The notes: a model not told the origin generated them from the sequence alone. Positions 8,357 through 17,438 are shown, numbered from the stretch's first letter. The stretch: DNA of 64,000 nucleotides from JAPWJZ01 sp966211335 (GCA_966211335.1 CBIHNF010000001.1:62001-126000), one strand, 5' to 3'. Program-made: numbers and translations.

Positions 8357-8383
8357 TTAGCACTTAAATGCCGAGAGTGCTAA
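8357..8383 (+). promoter_or_regulatory. CIRCE operator 1 (HrcA site)
   Basis: The inverted repeat TTAGCACTT-N9-GAGTGCTAA matches the CIRCE consensus TTAGCACTC-N9-GAGTGCTAA with one mismatch. It lies 188 bases before the groES ATG. HrcA binding here would repress groESL until heat or protein-folding stress. Confidence 0.93.
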
Positions 8384-8461
8384 AATTCCAGCAAAGCATT
8401 TGATTTCGCAATATTTTTTCTGCGTTTCCGGCTTGAAATTCTGGGCATTTTTGACAATCTA

Positions 8462-8488
8462 CTGGCACTGACCCAAGGAGAGTGCTAA
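8462..8488 (+). promoter_or_regulatory. Degenerate second CIRCE-like operator
   Basis: CTGGCACTG-N9-GAGTGCTAA has a perfect right arm, an exact nine-base spacer and a left arm matching six of nine positions. It lies 79 bases downstream of the first CIRCE, inside the groES leader. It may be a second, weaker HrcA site. Confidence 0.6.
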
Positions 8489-8544
8489 AGACGGGGCTCT
8501 CCCGAAACCGGGTCTATCCCTTGCTTTATGAGAAGGAAAACAAA

Positions 8545-8865
8545 ATGACCACATTCAAACCCCTTCACGACCGCGTCCTGCTGCGCCGTCTGGAGAGCGA
8601 TTCCAAAACCGCCGGCGGCATCATCATCCCCGATACGGTGAAAGAAAAACCGGCCCAGGGCGAAGTTGTCGCCACCGGCACCGGCACCCGCGACGAGTCT
8701 GGCAAGCTGCTGCCCCTCGCTGTGAAAGACGGCGACGTTGTGCTGTTCAGCAAATGGTCGGGCACTGAAGTCACCATCGACGGCGAAGAGCTCCTGGTCG
8801 TGAAAGAAAGCGACATCATGGGCATTATCGAAGGCGTCGCTAAAAAAAAATCCAAAGCCGCGTAA
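8545..8865 (+). CDS. groES: Co-chaperonin GroES
   Basis: 106 residues, the usual length with a lysine-rich C-terminal extension. It opens with FKPLHDRVLLRR and carries the mobile-loop segment ESDSKTAGGIIIPDT and KWSGTEVTIDGEE. The ATG at 8545 follows AGAAGGAAAACAAA; longer frames reading through the CIRCE region are not credible. It caps the GroEL ring in the cytoplasm. groEL follows 28 bases later on the same strand, so the two form an operon under CIRCE control. Confidence 0.97.
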   Translation: MTTFKPLHDRVLLRRLESDSKTAGGIIIPDTVKEKPAQGEVVATGTGTRDESGKLLPLAVKDGDVVLFSKWSGTEVTIDGEELLVVKESDIMGIIEGVAKKKSKAA

Positions 8866-8893
8866 GTAACAAGTAAACAAAGGAGCTAATACA

Positions 8894-10534
8894 ATGGCTG
8901 CTAAAGAAGTAAAATTCAGCGCCGATGCCCGCACGAAAATGCTGAAGGGCGTCGATATTCTTGCCAACGCTGTCAAAGTGACGCTGGGTCCCAAAGGCCG
9001 CAACGTCGTCATCTCCAAATCCTTCGGCGCACCGCGCATCACCAAAGACGGCGTGACCGTCGCGAAGGAAATCGAGCTCGAGGACAATTTCGAGAACATG
9101 GGCGCACAGATGGTGCGCGAAGTCGCCTCCAAGACCAATGACATGGCTGGCGACGGCACCACCACCGCGACCGTGCTTGCTCAGGCGATCTTCCGCGAAG
9201 GCGTGAAGTCGGTTGCCGCCGGCATGAACCCGATGGACCTGAAACGCGGCATCGACAAGGCTGTCGAAGCTGTCGTGAAGGACATCCAGTCCCGCGCCAA
9301 GAAAATCTCGAAATCGAACGAAATCGCGCAAGTCGGCACGATCTCGGCGAACGGCGAGAAAGAAATCGGCGACATCCTCGCAAAAGCGATGGAAAAAGTC
9401 GGCAACGAAGGCGTCATCACGGTTGAGGAAGCAAAATCGCTCCACACCGAACTCGACGTCGTCGAAGGCATGCAGTTTGACCGCGGCTACCTGTCGCCGT
9501 ACTTCATCACCAACGCCGACAAAATGGTCTGCGAACTGGAATCGCCGTACATCCTCTTCTTCGAGAAAAAACTCTCGAACCTGCAGGCGATGCTGCCGAT
9601 CCTCGAAGCTGTTGTCCAGTCGGGCAAGCCGCTCCTCATCATCGCAGAAGACGTCGAAGGCGAAGCTCTTGCCACGCTCGTCGTCAACAAGCTGCGCGGC
9701 GGCCTGAAAGTGGCTGCGGTGAAGGCTCCTGGCTTCGGCGACCGCCGCAAGGCCATGATGGAAGATATGGCGATCCTGTCCGCAGGTGAAGTCATCTCCG
9801 AAGAACTGGGCATCAAGCTTGAATCCGTCCAGCTGAACCAGCTCGGCCGCGCGAAACGCGTCCGCATCACCAAAGACGACACCACAATCATCGCCGGCGC
9901 CGGTGCCAAGAAGGACATCGAAGCCCGCGTTGCGCAGATCCGCGCGCAGATCGAGGAAACCTCCTCCGACTACGACAAGGAAAAACTGCAGGAACGTCTG
10001 GCGAAACTCGCCGGCGGCGTTGCGGTCATCCGCGTCGGCGGCGCGACGGAAGTTGAAGTCAAAGAACGCAAAGACCGCGTTGACGATGCAGTCCATGCCA
10101 CGAAAGCGGCTGTGGAAGAAGGCATTGTCGCCGGCGGCGGCTGCGCTCTCCTCTACGCGCACCACGTGCTGAAAAAACTGAAGGCCTCGAACCGCGACGA
10201 AGAAGTCGGCATCGAGATCATCGGCCGCGCGATTGAAGCCCCGATCCGCCAGATCGCCTTCAACGCGGGCGTCGAAGGCTCCATCATCGTCGGCAAGCTG
10301 CTCGAGCAGAAAGACACCAACTTCGGTTATGATGCGCAAAACGGCGAGTACCTCGATATGGTCAAAGCCGGCATCATCGACCCGGTGAAAGTCGTCCGTC
10401 ACGCCCTGCAGGACGCGGCATCCGTTGCCGGCCTGCTCATCACCACGGAAGCGACCATCGCCGAACTGCCGAAAAAAGAAGAGTCCCACGGCGGCCACGG
10501 CGGCGGCCATGGCGACATGGGCGGCATGATGTAA
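8894..10534 (+). CDS. groEL: Chaperonin GroEL
   Basis: 546 residues, full length. The apical, intermediate and equatorial domains are intact, with the ATP-binding GDGTTTATV motif near residue 87 and the flexible Gly/Met-rich tail (GGHGDMGGMM). A strong AAAGGAG lies before the ATG. It forms the tetradecameric folding chamber with GroES. The tail contains several histidines (SHGGHGGGHG), a small departure from the usual GGM repeats. An intrinsic terminator follows. Confidence 0.98.
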   Translation: MAAKEVKFSADARTKMLKGVDILANAVKVTLGPKGRNVVISKSFGAPRITKDGVTVAKEIELEDNFENMGAQMVREVASKTNDMAGDGTTTATVLAQAIFREGVKSVAAGMNPMDLKRGIDKAVEAVVKDIQSRAKKISKSNEIAQVGTISANGEKEIGDILAKAMEKVGNEGVITVEEAKSLHTELDVVEGMQFDRGYLSPYFITNADKMVCELESPYILFFEKKLSNLQAMLPILEAVVQSGKPLLIIAEDVEGEALATLVVNKLRGGLKVAAVKAPGFGDRRKAMMEDMAILSAGEVISEELGIKLESVQLNQLGRAKRVRITKDDTTIIAGAGAKKDIEARVAQIRAQIEETSSDYDKEKLQERLAKLAGGVAVIRVGGATEVEVKERKDRVDDAVHATKAAVEEGIVAGGGCALLYAHHVLKKLKASNRDEEVGIEIIGRAIEAPIRQIAFNAGVEGSIIVGKLLEQKDTNFGYDAQNGEYLDMVKAGIIDPVKVVRHALQDAASVAGLLITTEATIAELPKKEESHGGHGGGHGDMGGMM

Positions 10535-10563
10535 TATCACGCCACTCTCTACTGATAAAAAAG

Positions 10564-10592
10564 AAGGCCGGGTTTATGACCCGGCCTTTTTT
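10564..10592 (+). terminator. Intrinsic terminator of groESL
   Basis: The hairpin AAGGCCGGG-tttatga-CCCGGCCTT is followed by a run of T, 29 bases after the groEL stop. Confidence 0.9.
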
Positions 10593-10607
10593 CTTTGTCC
10601 CGACGTT

Positions 10608-10665
10608 GTCATTCTGAGCGCAGCGAAGAATCTCCTCTTTGATCCCTCACTGCGTTCGGGATGAC
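10608..10665. repeat. REP-like palindrome 3
   Basis: Starts GTCATTCTGAGCGCAGCGAA and ends CACTGCGTTCGGGATGAC, an imperfect inverted repeat closely related to the element at 7512-7589. It lies between the groEL terminator and a convergent gene. Confidence 0.7.
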
Positions 10666-10675
10666 AGGCTTGGGT

Positions 10676-11194
10676 TTAAATCTTCGCCGCCAGCAGTTTT
10701 CTATCTTCTTTCTTCTGCGCGTGACCTGCAAAAGCGAAGACGCTGGCGGTGAAGGAGAGCGCGGCGGCGGTGACGAGGAGGCCGCCGGCGAGGTCGTATT
10801 GCGGGATCGCTTTGACGCAGTCGTAGATTTTTTCGCCCTTCTCGGCTGCCGGCGCATCGAGGTTCAGCTTGTCCACATTTGCGCGGCACTGCGCCAGCAC
10901 AGGGGGCGTGACGCGGTTGCCGAGTTGATAGGACAGGTTCTCGGCCTGCACGGCGGGGTTGGCGTATTTCGCAAAAATTTCCTGACGGCGCAATTGCTGC
11001 GCGGCGATTTGCTGTTCCGACAGCGGCGCGGATGTATGGCCGTAGATATAATTCGGGCCATTGGGGTTCAGGTAGCCGGCGGGGCTGGTGATGGAGAAAG
11101 GGTTGGGGCTGGCCGCCGCATTGAAGGACAGCAGCAGCGCGCCCGTGAGCAGGGCGACGGAAAGCTTTTGGCGGGTGGTGGAAAGGGAGGACAT
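10676..11194 (-). CDS. Secreted or membrane hypothetical protein
   Basis: 172 residues from the ATG at 11194, which has GGAGT eight bases upstream and opens a signal peptide (LSVALLTGALLLSFNAAA). The middle has SEQQIAAQQLRRQEIFAKYA, probably helical, and two cysteines (AQCRANVD, YDCVKAI). A second hydrophobic segment (GGLLVTAAALSFTASVFAFAG) near the C-terminus would anchor it in the inner membrane. No family is recognised. Confidence 0.6.
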   Translation of the reverse strand: MSSLSTTRQKLSVALLTGALLLSFNAAASPNPFSITSPAGYLNPNGPNYIYGHTSAPLSEQQIAAQQLRRQEIFAKYANPAVQAENLSYQLGNRVTPPVLAQCRANVDKLNLDAPAAEKGEKIYDCVKAIPQYDLAGGLLVTAAALSFTASVFAFAGHAQKKEDRKLLAAKI

Positions 11195-11460
11195 GGTGGC
11201 AGACTCCGACCTAAAAAATCTGCCCATGACAGGGGCAGCTTCAGGCCGTTTCTCGCCTCGGGTGAACCAGCCTGCGCGGAAACGAGCAAAAACCGCCTGC
11301 TGCAAAGTGTTCGAGCCGTAGGAATACTATAGTCGATTTACGCGATTACGTCAAATAAGGCCCGCCGCCGCCCTGCCTCCCCCAGCAAATAGAACCATTT
11401 AACCCCCGATGCTGTTAGAGTGCGGGCGGTACAAACCCCCGCCACATCAAGGAACCGCCT

Positions 11461-13263
11461 TTGGAAAACGCCCTGCTGCAGATCGTCCTCATCTCCTTTG
11501 CCAGCATCGTGGCGCAATGGGCGGGGTGGAAGCTGAAGCTGCCGGCGATTGTCTTCCTGCTGCTGTTCGGCTTCGTGCTGGGGCCGGCGCTGGGGGTCAT
11601 CCGCCCGCAGGAGCTGATGGGCGACTTTTTGCGCCCTGCCGTGACGGTTGCGGTCGCGATTATTCTGTTCGAGGGCAGCCTGCAGCTGAAGCTGCGCGAG
11701 GTCAGTGATATCAAGGCGGCGGTGCGGCATATCGTTTTTATCGGCGCGCCGCTCGGCTGGGCGCTGATTGCGGCGGCGGCGCATTACGTTGCGGGCATGA
11801 GCGTGCCGGTCGCAGTCGTCTTCGGCGGCATGCTGGTGGTGACGGGGCCGACAGTGGTGGTGCCGATGCTGCGCCACGCGCGCCTTAACCCCCGCGTCAG
11901 CTCCATCCTGAAATGGGAAGGCATCGTCAACGATCCGCTCGGCGTCGTCTTTGCGGTGCTGGCCTATGAATATTTCCACTTTTACCAAACGACCTCCGCC
12001 TCCGGCCTCAGCTTTTACCTGCAGTACGGGCTTATCCTGCTGGTCATGTTGGGGCTTAGCCATGCGGCAGGGCGCGGCGCCGCCTTCCTGCTGGAGCGCG
12101 GCTGGATGCCGGAATACCTTAAAGCCCCCTTCCTTGTCAGCGCCGTGCTGGCGTTGTATGCGGGCTGCGACCTGGCCTTGCAGGAATCCGGCCTTATTGC
12201 CATCGTCGTTTTCGGCATGACGCTCGCCAATGTGCGCATCAGCAGCATCGAGGAGATCCGCAGATTCAAGGAAACCGTGACGCTGCTGCTGGTCTCCGGC
12301 GTGTTTATTCTTCTCACGGCAAACCTTGACCCGCATCTTTTGCTTACCATCAACGCCCGTGGCGCGCTGTTTATTTTGCTGCTGCTGTTCGTGCTGCGGC
12401 CGCTGACCATCGCTGTCGCCTCCATCGGCACCAACATGACGGCGAAGGAGACGCTGTTTGTCGGCTGGATCGCGCCGCGCGGGGTTGTCTGCGCCGCCAT
12501 GGCGGGCGTCATGCAGCCCCTGCTGGTCGACGCCGGCTTTCAGGGCGCGGAGCAGGTGCTGCCGCTGGCCTTCGGCATCGTCGTCGTCACCGTTATCCTG
12601 CACAGTTTTTCGGTGCGCTTCCTTGCGAAAAAGCTCGACCTTGCGGTCGAGCATTCGGGCGGGCTTATCATTGTCGGCGCGGCCGACTGGACGATCCAGC
12701 TGGCGGAAACGCTGCAGGGCGGCGGCATTCCCGTCGTGCTGGCGGATACCAGCTGGCGCCGCCTGAAGCAGGCGCGTCTGGCGAATGTGCCCGTCTATTT
12801 CGGCGAAATACTGTCGGAGGAAGCCGAATACAATATGGAGCTGAACCGCTACGGCGCGCTGCTGGCGGCGACGGACAATGATGCGTACAACTTCCTTTTG
12901 TGCAACACCTATGCGCCGCTGCTGGGACGGGAGCATGTGTTCCAGATGTCGGCGGGGCTGGAGAGCGACGCCGAGCGCAAGAAGGTCGCAACCTCGCTGC
13001 AGGGGCGCGTCTTCGTCGCGCAGGAGCGCAACCATGACGACTGGTGGCGCAGCTTCGCCATGGGCTGGCGCTTCCGCCTGACCAGCCTGAACCCGAATGA
13101 AAACGACGGCGTCTTCACCCTGCGCGAGAACGAGCTGCTGGCGGGCGTGATCGACAAGGCCGGCGTTTTGTCCTGCACCAGCCCGGAATATACGCCCGCC
13201 GTGACCAAAGACGACCAGGTGCTGGTCTATGGCCTGAAACCGGAAGAGCCCACAGCCGCCTGA
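11461..13263 (+). CDS. CPA1-type Na+(K+)/H+ antiporter with RCK (TrkA-N) domain
   Basis: 600 residues from a TTG preceded by AAGGAACCGCC. Residues of about 1-390 carry some twelve membrane helices of the NhaP/CPA1 type, including VTGPTVVVPMLRHARL, WEGIVNDPLGVVFAV with the Asp of the ion site, and GWIAPRGVVCAAMAG. Residues of about 395-500 are a Rossmann-like TrkA-N domain (GLIIVGAADWTIQLAETL), then a TrkA-C-like end. It should exchange monovalent cations for protons under nucleotide control. The substrate cation cannot be told. Confidence 0.87.
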   Translation: MENALLQIVLISFASIVAQWAGWKLKLPAIVFLLLFGFVLGPALGVIRPQELMGDFLRPAVTVAVAIILFEGSLQLKLREVSDIKAAVRHIVFIGAPLGWALIAAAAHYVAGMSVPVAVVFGGMLVVTGPTVVVPMLRHARLNPRVSSILKWEGIVNDPLGVVFAVLAYEYFHFYQTTSASGLSFYLQYGLILLVMLGLSHAAGRGAAFLLERGWMPEYLKAPFLVSAVLALYAGCDLALQESGLIAIVVFGMTLANVRISSIEEIRRFKETVTLLLVSGVFILLTANLDPHLLLTINARGALFILLLLFVLRPLTIAVASIGTNMTAKETLFVGWIAPRGVVCAAMAGVMQPLLVDAGFQGAEQVLPLAFGIVVVTVILHSFSVRFLAKKLDLAVEHSGGLIIVGAADWTIQLAETLQGGGIPVVLADTSWRRLKQARLANVPVYFGEILSEEAEYNMELNRYGALLAATDNDAYNFLLCNTYAPLLGREHVFQMSAGLESDAERKKVATSLQGRVFVAQERNHDDWWRSFAMGWRFRLTSLNPNENDGVFTLRENELLAGVIDKAGVLSCTSPEYTPAVTKDDQVLVYGLKPEEPTAA

Positions 13264-13284
13264 TCGCGGGGCGCCCAAAGAAAC

Positions 13285-13323
13285 AGGGCCGGGGATCGTA
13301 ACAGCCCCCGGCCCTCTTCTTTT
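13285..13323 (+). terminator. Intrinsic terminator of the antiporter gene
   Basis: AGGGCCGGGG pairs with CCCCCGGCCCT across a short loop and is followed by TCTTCTTTT, 21 bases after the antiporter stop. Confidence 0.8.
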
Positions 13324-13345
13324 ACCGTGTTGTAAAACTTGTTGG

Positions 13346-13867
13346 TTAAAGGCCCTTGTTCTGCGACGGGCCGCTCATGGGCGGGCGGCGCATTTGCGGG
13401 GCGGACATATCAACCGCGGCGGGGTCGACAATCGCCAGCAATGCCGGGCGGCCTTGGGCGAGGTCGATCGCGGACTCGCCGTATTCATTGGTCTGGCGCG
13501 GGTCAGCTTTCGCGTTCATGAGCAGCTGCAGCATGGGCGCATCGTTATTGTTGATGGCCTTGATGAGCGTCAGCTCGACATTTTCATCCGGCAGGTTGGC
13601 ATCGGCGCCGCGGCGGATGAGAATTTCGGCGACCTTATGGCGGCGCTGTTCGACCGCGATGTGCAGCAGCGACATATTGGCTCTACCCGGCGCTTCCGCG
13701 CCTTCGGTATCCACATCGACGCCCATATCGAGCAGCGATTCAACGAACCAGGCATTGCCGTCAAAAGCGGCCTGGAAAGCGGCATCCTGCTGGATGACTT
13801 CCGGCTGCGTCTTCATGAAATCGCGCCAGAGAATGTCTTCGCGGTCGGGAGTGAAATCGGCGGCCAT
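13346..13867 (-). CDS. Ankyrin-repeat protein
   Basis: 173 residues, no signal peptide; AAGGACGACCGCA precedes the ATG. About three ankyrin repeats are visible between residues 30 and 145: DAAFQAAFDGNAWFVESLLDMGVD, SLLHIAVEQRRHKVAEILIRRGAD (shown in parts) and the NEYGESAIDLA segment. The C-terminus is Pro/Met-rich (QMRRPPMSGPSQ) and lacks the PLKxVRF motif of the other ankyrin proteins here. Likely a cytoplasmic protein-interaction module. Confidence 0.8.
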   Translation of the reverse strand: MAADFTPDREDILWRDFMKTQPEVIQQDAAFQAAFDGNAWFVESLLDMGVDVDTEGAEAPGRANMSLLHIAVEQRRHKVAEILIRRGADANLPDENVELTLIKAINNNDAPMLQLLMNAKADPRQTNEYGESAIDLAQGRPALLAIVDPAAVDMSAPQMRRPPMSGPSQNKGL

Positions 13868-14054
13868 TGCGGTCGTCCTTTTAAAATCTATTATCCAAAA
13901 CTGGTGAAGTGGCGTTATGGATAAAGACTTGTCCTCCGCCTGTCAAAGAAAAAGCAGCTGACCAAATAAAAAGATAATAAATTCATTAATTTAGCAGTTT
14001 CGCGACATAAAATTGCCGGGCCTTGCAAGCTTCTTGAAAGGAATGGGAAGGCCG

Positions 14055-15263
14055 TTAGAGGGCGTAGAGGTCGGCATCCGGGTCCGGCTGGCCGGTAATG
14101 GCCCCGCGGATGATTTCCGCCCCGATGCGGCTGAAGGTGATTCCGTTGCCGCCAAAGGCCATGACGGCATAGCAGTTCTTGAGGCCCCTCACAGGGCCGA
14201 TGGCGGGCAGCCCGGTGGAGCTGCTGCCGAAGGAGCCGCACCAGCTGTAGTCCGCCGCCACATCCAGCGAGGGGAAAAGCTTTTGCAATTTCTTTTGCAG
14301 CACGGCGGTTTTTTTATCCAGCAGCGCGTCGCGGGTTGCTTCATCGCTGAACTCTTCATCCTCGCCGCCGCAGATGATGCGGCCGTCATCGGTCGGGCGG
14401 ATGTAGAGGTAGGGGTCGGCCGCTTCCCACATGAAGGGCAGCTGCGCCCATTTTTTGCCCTGCGGCTTTGTCGCGAAGGCATAGGTCGAATAAACATGGT
14501 GGCGGCGGTTGGTGACTTGTTGCGGCAGTTCATAGCCGCCCGCAAAAACCACATGCCTGGCGCGAATGACGGGGCCGTCTGCCGTATAGGCATTCACATG
14601 GGTTTTGAGTGCTTCCACATGCGTTAGCGTGACAGGCACATGGATGCGCATGCCGCGCGAGAGACTGCTGCGCAGGAAACAGGCGGTAAAAGCCAGCGGA
14701 TTGATCGCAAGAGAGCCCTGACAGCGCAGTGCGCCGCCGCGATGGCTGAAGCCGTACTCTTCCTGCAAGTCGCTGTTCTCCAGATAGTCACACCACAAAC
14801 CGATGTGGCGGCGCAATTCCATTTCTTCCTGCAGTTCGTCACCATCGAGCGTGGTGCCGGCAAGGTAGAGCGACGCTTTGTCGGTATAGCCGCAGTCATA
14901 GCAGTTGGAGCGGAGTTTGGCGGCAATGCCATCGACCGCGATTTTTGACCGCCGCCAGGCGCGCATGGATTTCTCGACGCCGATTTTTTTTGAAAGATTT
15001 ATGAAAGGAACATCGAGCTCATATTGCACCAAAGCTGTCGAGGCGGCGGTCGAGCCCTTCATGGGGCCGCGACGGTCGACCATGATGACGGAAAGGCCGG
15101 CATCGGTCAGCTCCTCCGCCACCATGGCGCCGCTGATGCCGGCGCCCATGACCAACACGTCGCAGGACACATCGCGGGAAAGCGGCGTTACCGGAATGCG
15201 CGGCTGGGTATAGGCGCGCCAGACGGGGTGGCCGGTTCTTAAATCGCGCTGTCTTGATCTCAA
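14055..15263 (-). CDS. FAD-dependent oxidoreductase (DadA/GlpD-like DAO family)
   Basis: 402 residues. An N-terminal dinucleotide fold (CDVLVMGAGISGAMVAEEL) and a C-terminal FAD contact (VMAFGGNGITFSRIGAEII) enclose a substrate domain, the architecture of the DAO family that oxidises amino acids or amines. The TTG start at 15263 has GGGAGA upstream. STALVQYELD after the FAD site and the extended WRAYTQPRIPVTPL opening resemble glycine/D-amino-acid oxidase-like enzymes. It is divergent from mutM. The substrate is not predictable. Confidence 0.85.
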   Translation of the reverse strand: MRSRQRDLRTGHPVWRAYTQPRIPVTPLSRDVSCDVLVMGAGISGAMVAEELTDAGLSVIMVDRRGPMKGSTAASTALVQYELDVPFINLSKKIGVEKSMRAWRRSKIAVDGIAAKLRSNCYDCGYTDKASLYLAGTTLDGDELQEEMELRRHIGLWCDYLENSDLQEEYGFSHRGGALRCQGSLAINPLAFTACFLRSSLSRGMRIHVPVTLTHVEALKTHVNAYTADGPVIRARHVVFAGGYELPQQVTNRRHHVYSTYAFATKPQGKKWAQLPFMWEAADPYLYIRPTDDGRIICGGEDEEFSDEATRDALLDKKTAVLQKKLQKLFPSLDVAADYSWCGSFGSSSTGLPAIGPVRGLKNCYAVMAFGGNGITFSRIGAEIIRGAITGQPDPDADLYAL

Positions 15264-15359
15264 ATGCCGGTCTCCCTTTCAAGAACCGCCAACGCCGCAA
15301 GGTTGATTCCGGTTTCCTGCCGCCCTATACTTCCTCAAGGCACAAAGGATGCTGCAACA

Positions 15360-16202
15360 ATGCCCGAATTACCCGAGGTAGAAACCGTCTGCCGCGGCCT
15401 TGCAAAAGCGATGGAAGGCCTGAAGATAACCCATGTCGAAACGCGGCGGGCGAACCTGCGCATTCCCTTCCCGAAACACCTGAAAGAGATTGAAGGCAAA
15501 AAGGTTGTCGAAATTTCACGGCGGGCGAAATATATCGTCATGAACCTGTCATCCGGCCTCACCCTGCTGCTGCACCTTGGCATGAGCGGCCGCATGGTCA
15601 TTCAGGGCAACAATGCGGAACATGAGGCCGACAAGCACGACCATATGATTTTAACGCTGTCGAACGGCACGCGCGTCGTGTTCAACGACCCGCGCCGCTT
15701 CGGCCTTGTCGACCTTGCGGAAACGAAAGACGTCGAAGCGCATAAATTTTTCAAGCATCTGGGGCCGGAGCCTTTCGACAAGGCCTTCAGCGCCGCCTAT
15801 CTGCTGGAAAAATTCAAGGGCAAGAAGCCCGCGGTGAAGGTTGCGCTGATGGACCAGCAGCTGGTCGTGGGCGTCGGCAATATTTATGCCGCAGAAGCTT
15901 TGTTCCGCGCCCGCATCAACCCCAAGCGCAAGGCGGGCAGCATTAAAAAAGTGGAAGCCGAAAAAATCATCCCCGCCGTGCGGGAGGTCTTGCAGGAAGC
16001 GATCAAGGCTGGCGGCAGTTCCTTGCGCGATTACGTGCAGACAGACGGGGAGCTGGGCTATTTCCAGCACAACTTCGCCGTCTACGGCCGCACCGGCGAG
16101 AAGTGCAAGGGCTGCACCTGCGATATTGATGACACCGGCGGCATCAAGCGCATCACGCAAGGCGGCCGCTCGACCTTTTATTGTCCTGTGAAACAGAAGT
16201 AG
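15360..16202 (+). CDS. mutM: Formamidopyrimidine-DNA glycosylase
   Basis: 280 residues starting MPELPEVETVCRGL, with the catalytic N-terminal proline (P2), E3 and a lysine in the LGMSGRM region. It removes oxidised purines such as 8-oxoguanine and nicks the backbone by beta/delta elimination. The helix-two-turn-helix segment is present (MDQQLVVGVGNIYAAEALF). The C-terminal zinc finger has CKGC but ends FYCPVKQK, so the fourth zinc cysteine is a lysine; an extra cysteine (CKGCTC) is nearby. The start is fixed by P2. Confidence 0.95.
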   Translation: MPELPEVETVCRGLAKAMEGLKITHVETRRANLRIPFPKHLKEIEGKKVVEISRRAKYIVMNLSSGLTLLLHLGMSGRMVIQGNNAEHEADKHDHMILTLSNGTRVVFNDPRRFGLVDLAETKDVEAHKFFKHLGPEPFDKAFSAAYLLEKFKGKKPAVKVALMDQQLVVGVGNIYAAEALFRARINPKRKAGSIKKVEAEKIIPAVREVLQEAIKAGGSSLRDYVQTDGELGYFQHNFAVYGRTGEKCKGCTCDIDDTGGIKRITQGGRSTFYCPVKQK

Positions 16203-16211
16203 GAGTTTTTA

Positions 16212-16607
16212 ATGAAACGCATTTTGCTGACGGCTGCGATTGTGCTGATGACCACCCCCGCGCTCGCGGTTGAAAAAACCCAATACGTGCAGGACGGCGT
16301 GCCCGCCATGAAGGGCATGGTGGTAACGCCCTCGGCCAATGGCCAGAACAACGCGAGCGGCGTTGTAAACGGCAACGACAAAATGGTGAAGAGCTATTAT
16401 AACGAAAAGCTGAAAGCCGAAGGCTGGACATCCACCGACCCGCGCCATGAGGTCTACACCCGCAACGGCGAGACCCTGAACCTGCAGACCGATTTCAAGA
16501 ACGGCCAGACAACGGTGAATTTCTATACGACACCCGCGGCTCCAGCGCCGGATGCAAAAACACCGGATGCCGCAACCACGGCCGCGCCCGCAGCTGAACA
16601 GAAATAA
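16212..16607 (+). CDS. Secreted hypothetical protein
   Basis: 131 residues, nine bases after mutM, with AGGAG before the ATG. The signal peptide is clear (RILLTAAIVLMTTPALA, cut after ALA). The central part (MVKSYYNEKLKAEGWTSTD, RNGETLNLQTDFKNGQ) looks like a small alpha/beta domain. The C-terminal third is a disordered Ala/Pro/Asp tail. It probably acts in the periplasm. No family was assigned with confidence. Confidence 0.7.
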   Translation: MKRILLTAAIVLMTTPALAVEKTQYVQDGVPAMKGMVVTPSANGQNNASGVVNGNDKMVKSYYNEKLKAEGWTSTDPRHEVYTRNGETLNLQTDFKNGQTTVNFYTTPAAPAPDAKTPDAATTAAPAAEQK

Positions 16608-16618
16608 GGATCGAGAAA

Positions 16619-17395
16619 ATGACCTACGAACATCTCCTCACCGAAAAGAAAAACAAGACCGGCCTGATCACCCTCAACCGCCCCAAGGCGCTCAACGCGC
16701 TGTGTCAGGCGTTGATGGATGAATTGTCTTCCGCTGTCGATGCTTTTGAAAATGACCCCGGCGTTGCCGTCATCGTCATCACCGGCAGCGAGAAGGCCTT
16801 TGCGGCCGGCGCTGACATTAAAGAGATGGCGCCGAAGACATTTATGGATGTTTACAAGGAAGACTTCATCACCAAGAACTGGGAGCGTATTTCCCGCGCG
16901 CGCAAACCCGTGATTGCGGCAGTGGCAGGTTACTGCCTTGGCGGCGGCTGCGAGCTGGCCATGATGTGCGACTTTATCATTGCGGCGGATACGGCCAAAT
17001 TCAGCCAGCCGGAAATCACCATCGGCACCATTCCCGGCGCGGGCGGCACCCAGCGCCTGACCCGCCTTGTCGGCAAGTCGAAAGCCATGGAGCTGTGCCT
17101 GACCGGCCGCATGATGGATGCGGCGGAGGCCGAGGCCGCAGGGCTGGTCGCCCGCGTTGTGCCGGCAGCGCAGCTGATGGAAGACGTTCTGAAAACTGCC
17201 GAGAAAATCTCCACCTTCTCCCAGCCCGCCCTCATGATGGTCAAGGAATCTGTAAACCGGGCCTATGAGACGACGCTGTCGGAGGGTTTGCGCTTCGAAA
17301 GACGGCTTTTCCACGCGACTTTCGCCTCCGAAGACCAGAAAGAGGGCATGGATGCCTTTGCAAACAAGCGTCCCGCCGCCTTTAAAGACCGGTAA
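16619..17395 (+). CDS. Enoyl-CoA hydratase
   Basis: 258 residues, crotonase superfamily. The oxyanion-hole segment AAGADIKEM and the catalytic-region segment QPEITIGTIPGAGGTQRL are both intact, the latter with the glutamates expected of a true hydratase. The family adds water to trans-2-enoyl-CoA in fatty-acid or amino-acid degradation. It sits between mutM and rpsT, a gene order common in alphaproteobacteria. GGATCGAGAAA precedes the ATG. Confidence 0.93.
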   Translation: MTYEHLLTEKKNKTGLITLNRPKALNALCQALMDELSSAVDAFENDPGVAVIVITGSEKAFAAGADIKEMAPKTFMDVYKEDFITKNWERISRARKPVIAAVAGYCLGGGCELAMMCDFIIAADTAKFSQPEITIGTIPGAGGTQRLTRLVGKSKAMELCLTGRMMDAAEAEAAGLVARVVPAAQLMEDVLKTAEKISTFSQPALMMVKESVNRAYETTLSEGLRFERRLFHATFASEDQKEGMDAFANKRPAAFKDR

Positions 17396-17438
17396 TAGCG
17401 TTCAAATTCAAATATTTGGCGGTAAACTGCCGCCTTGC

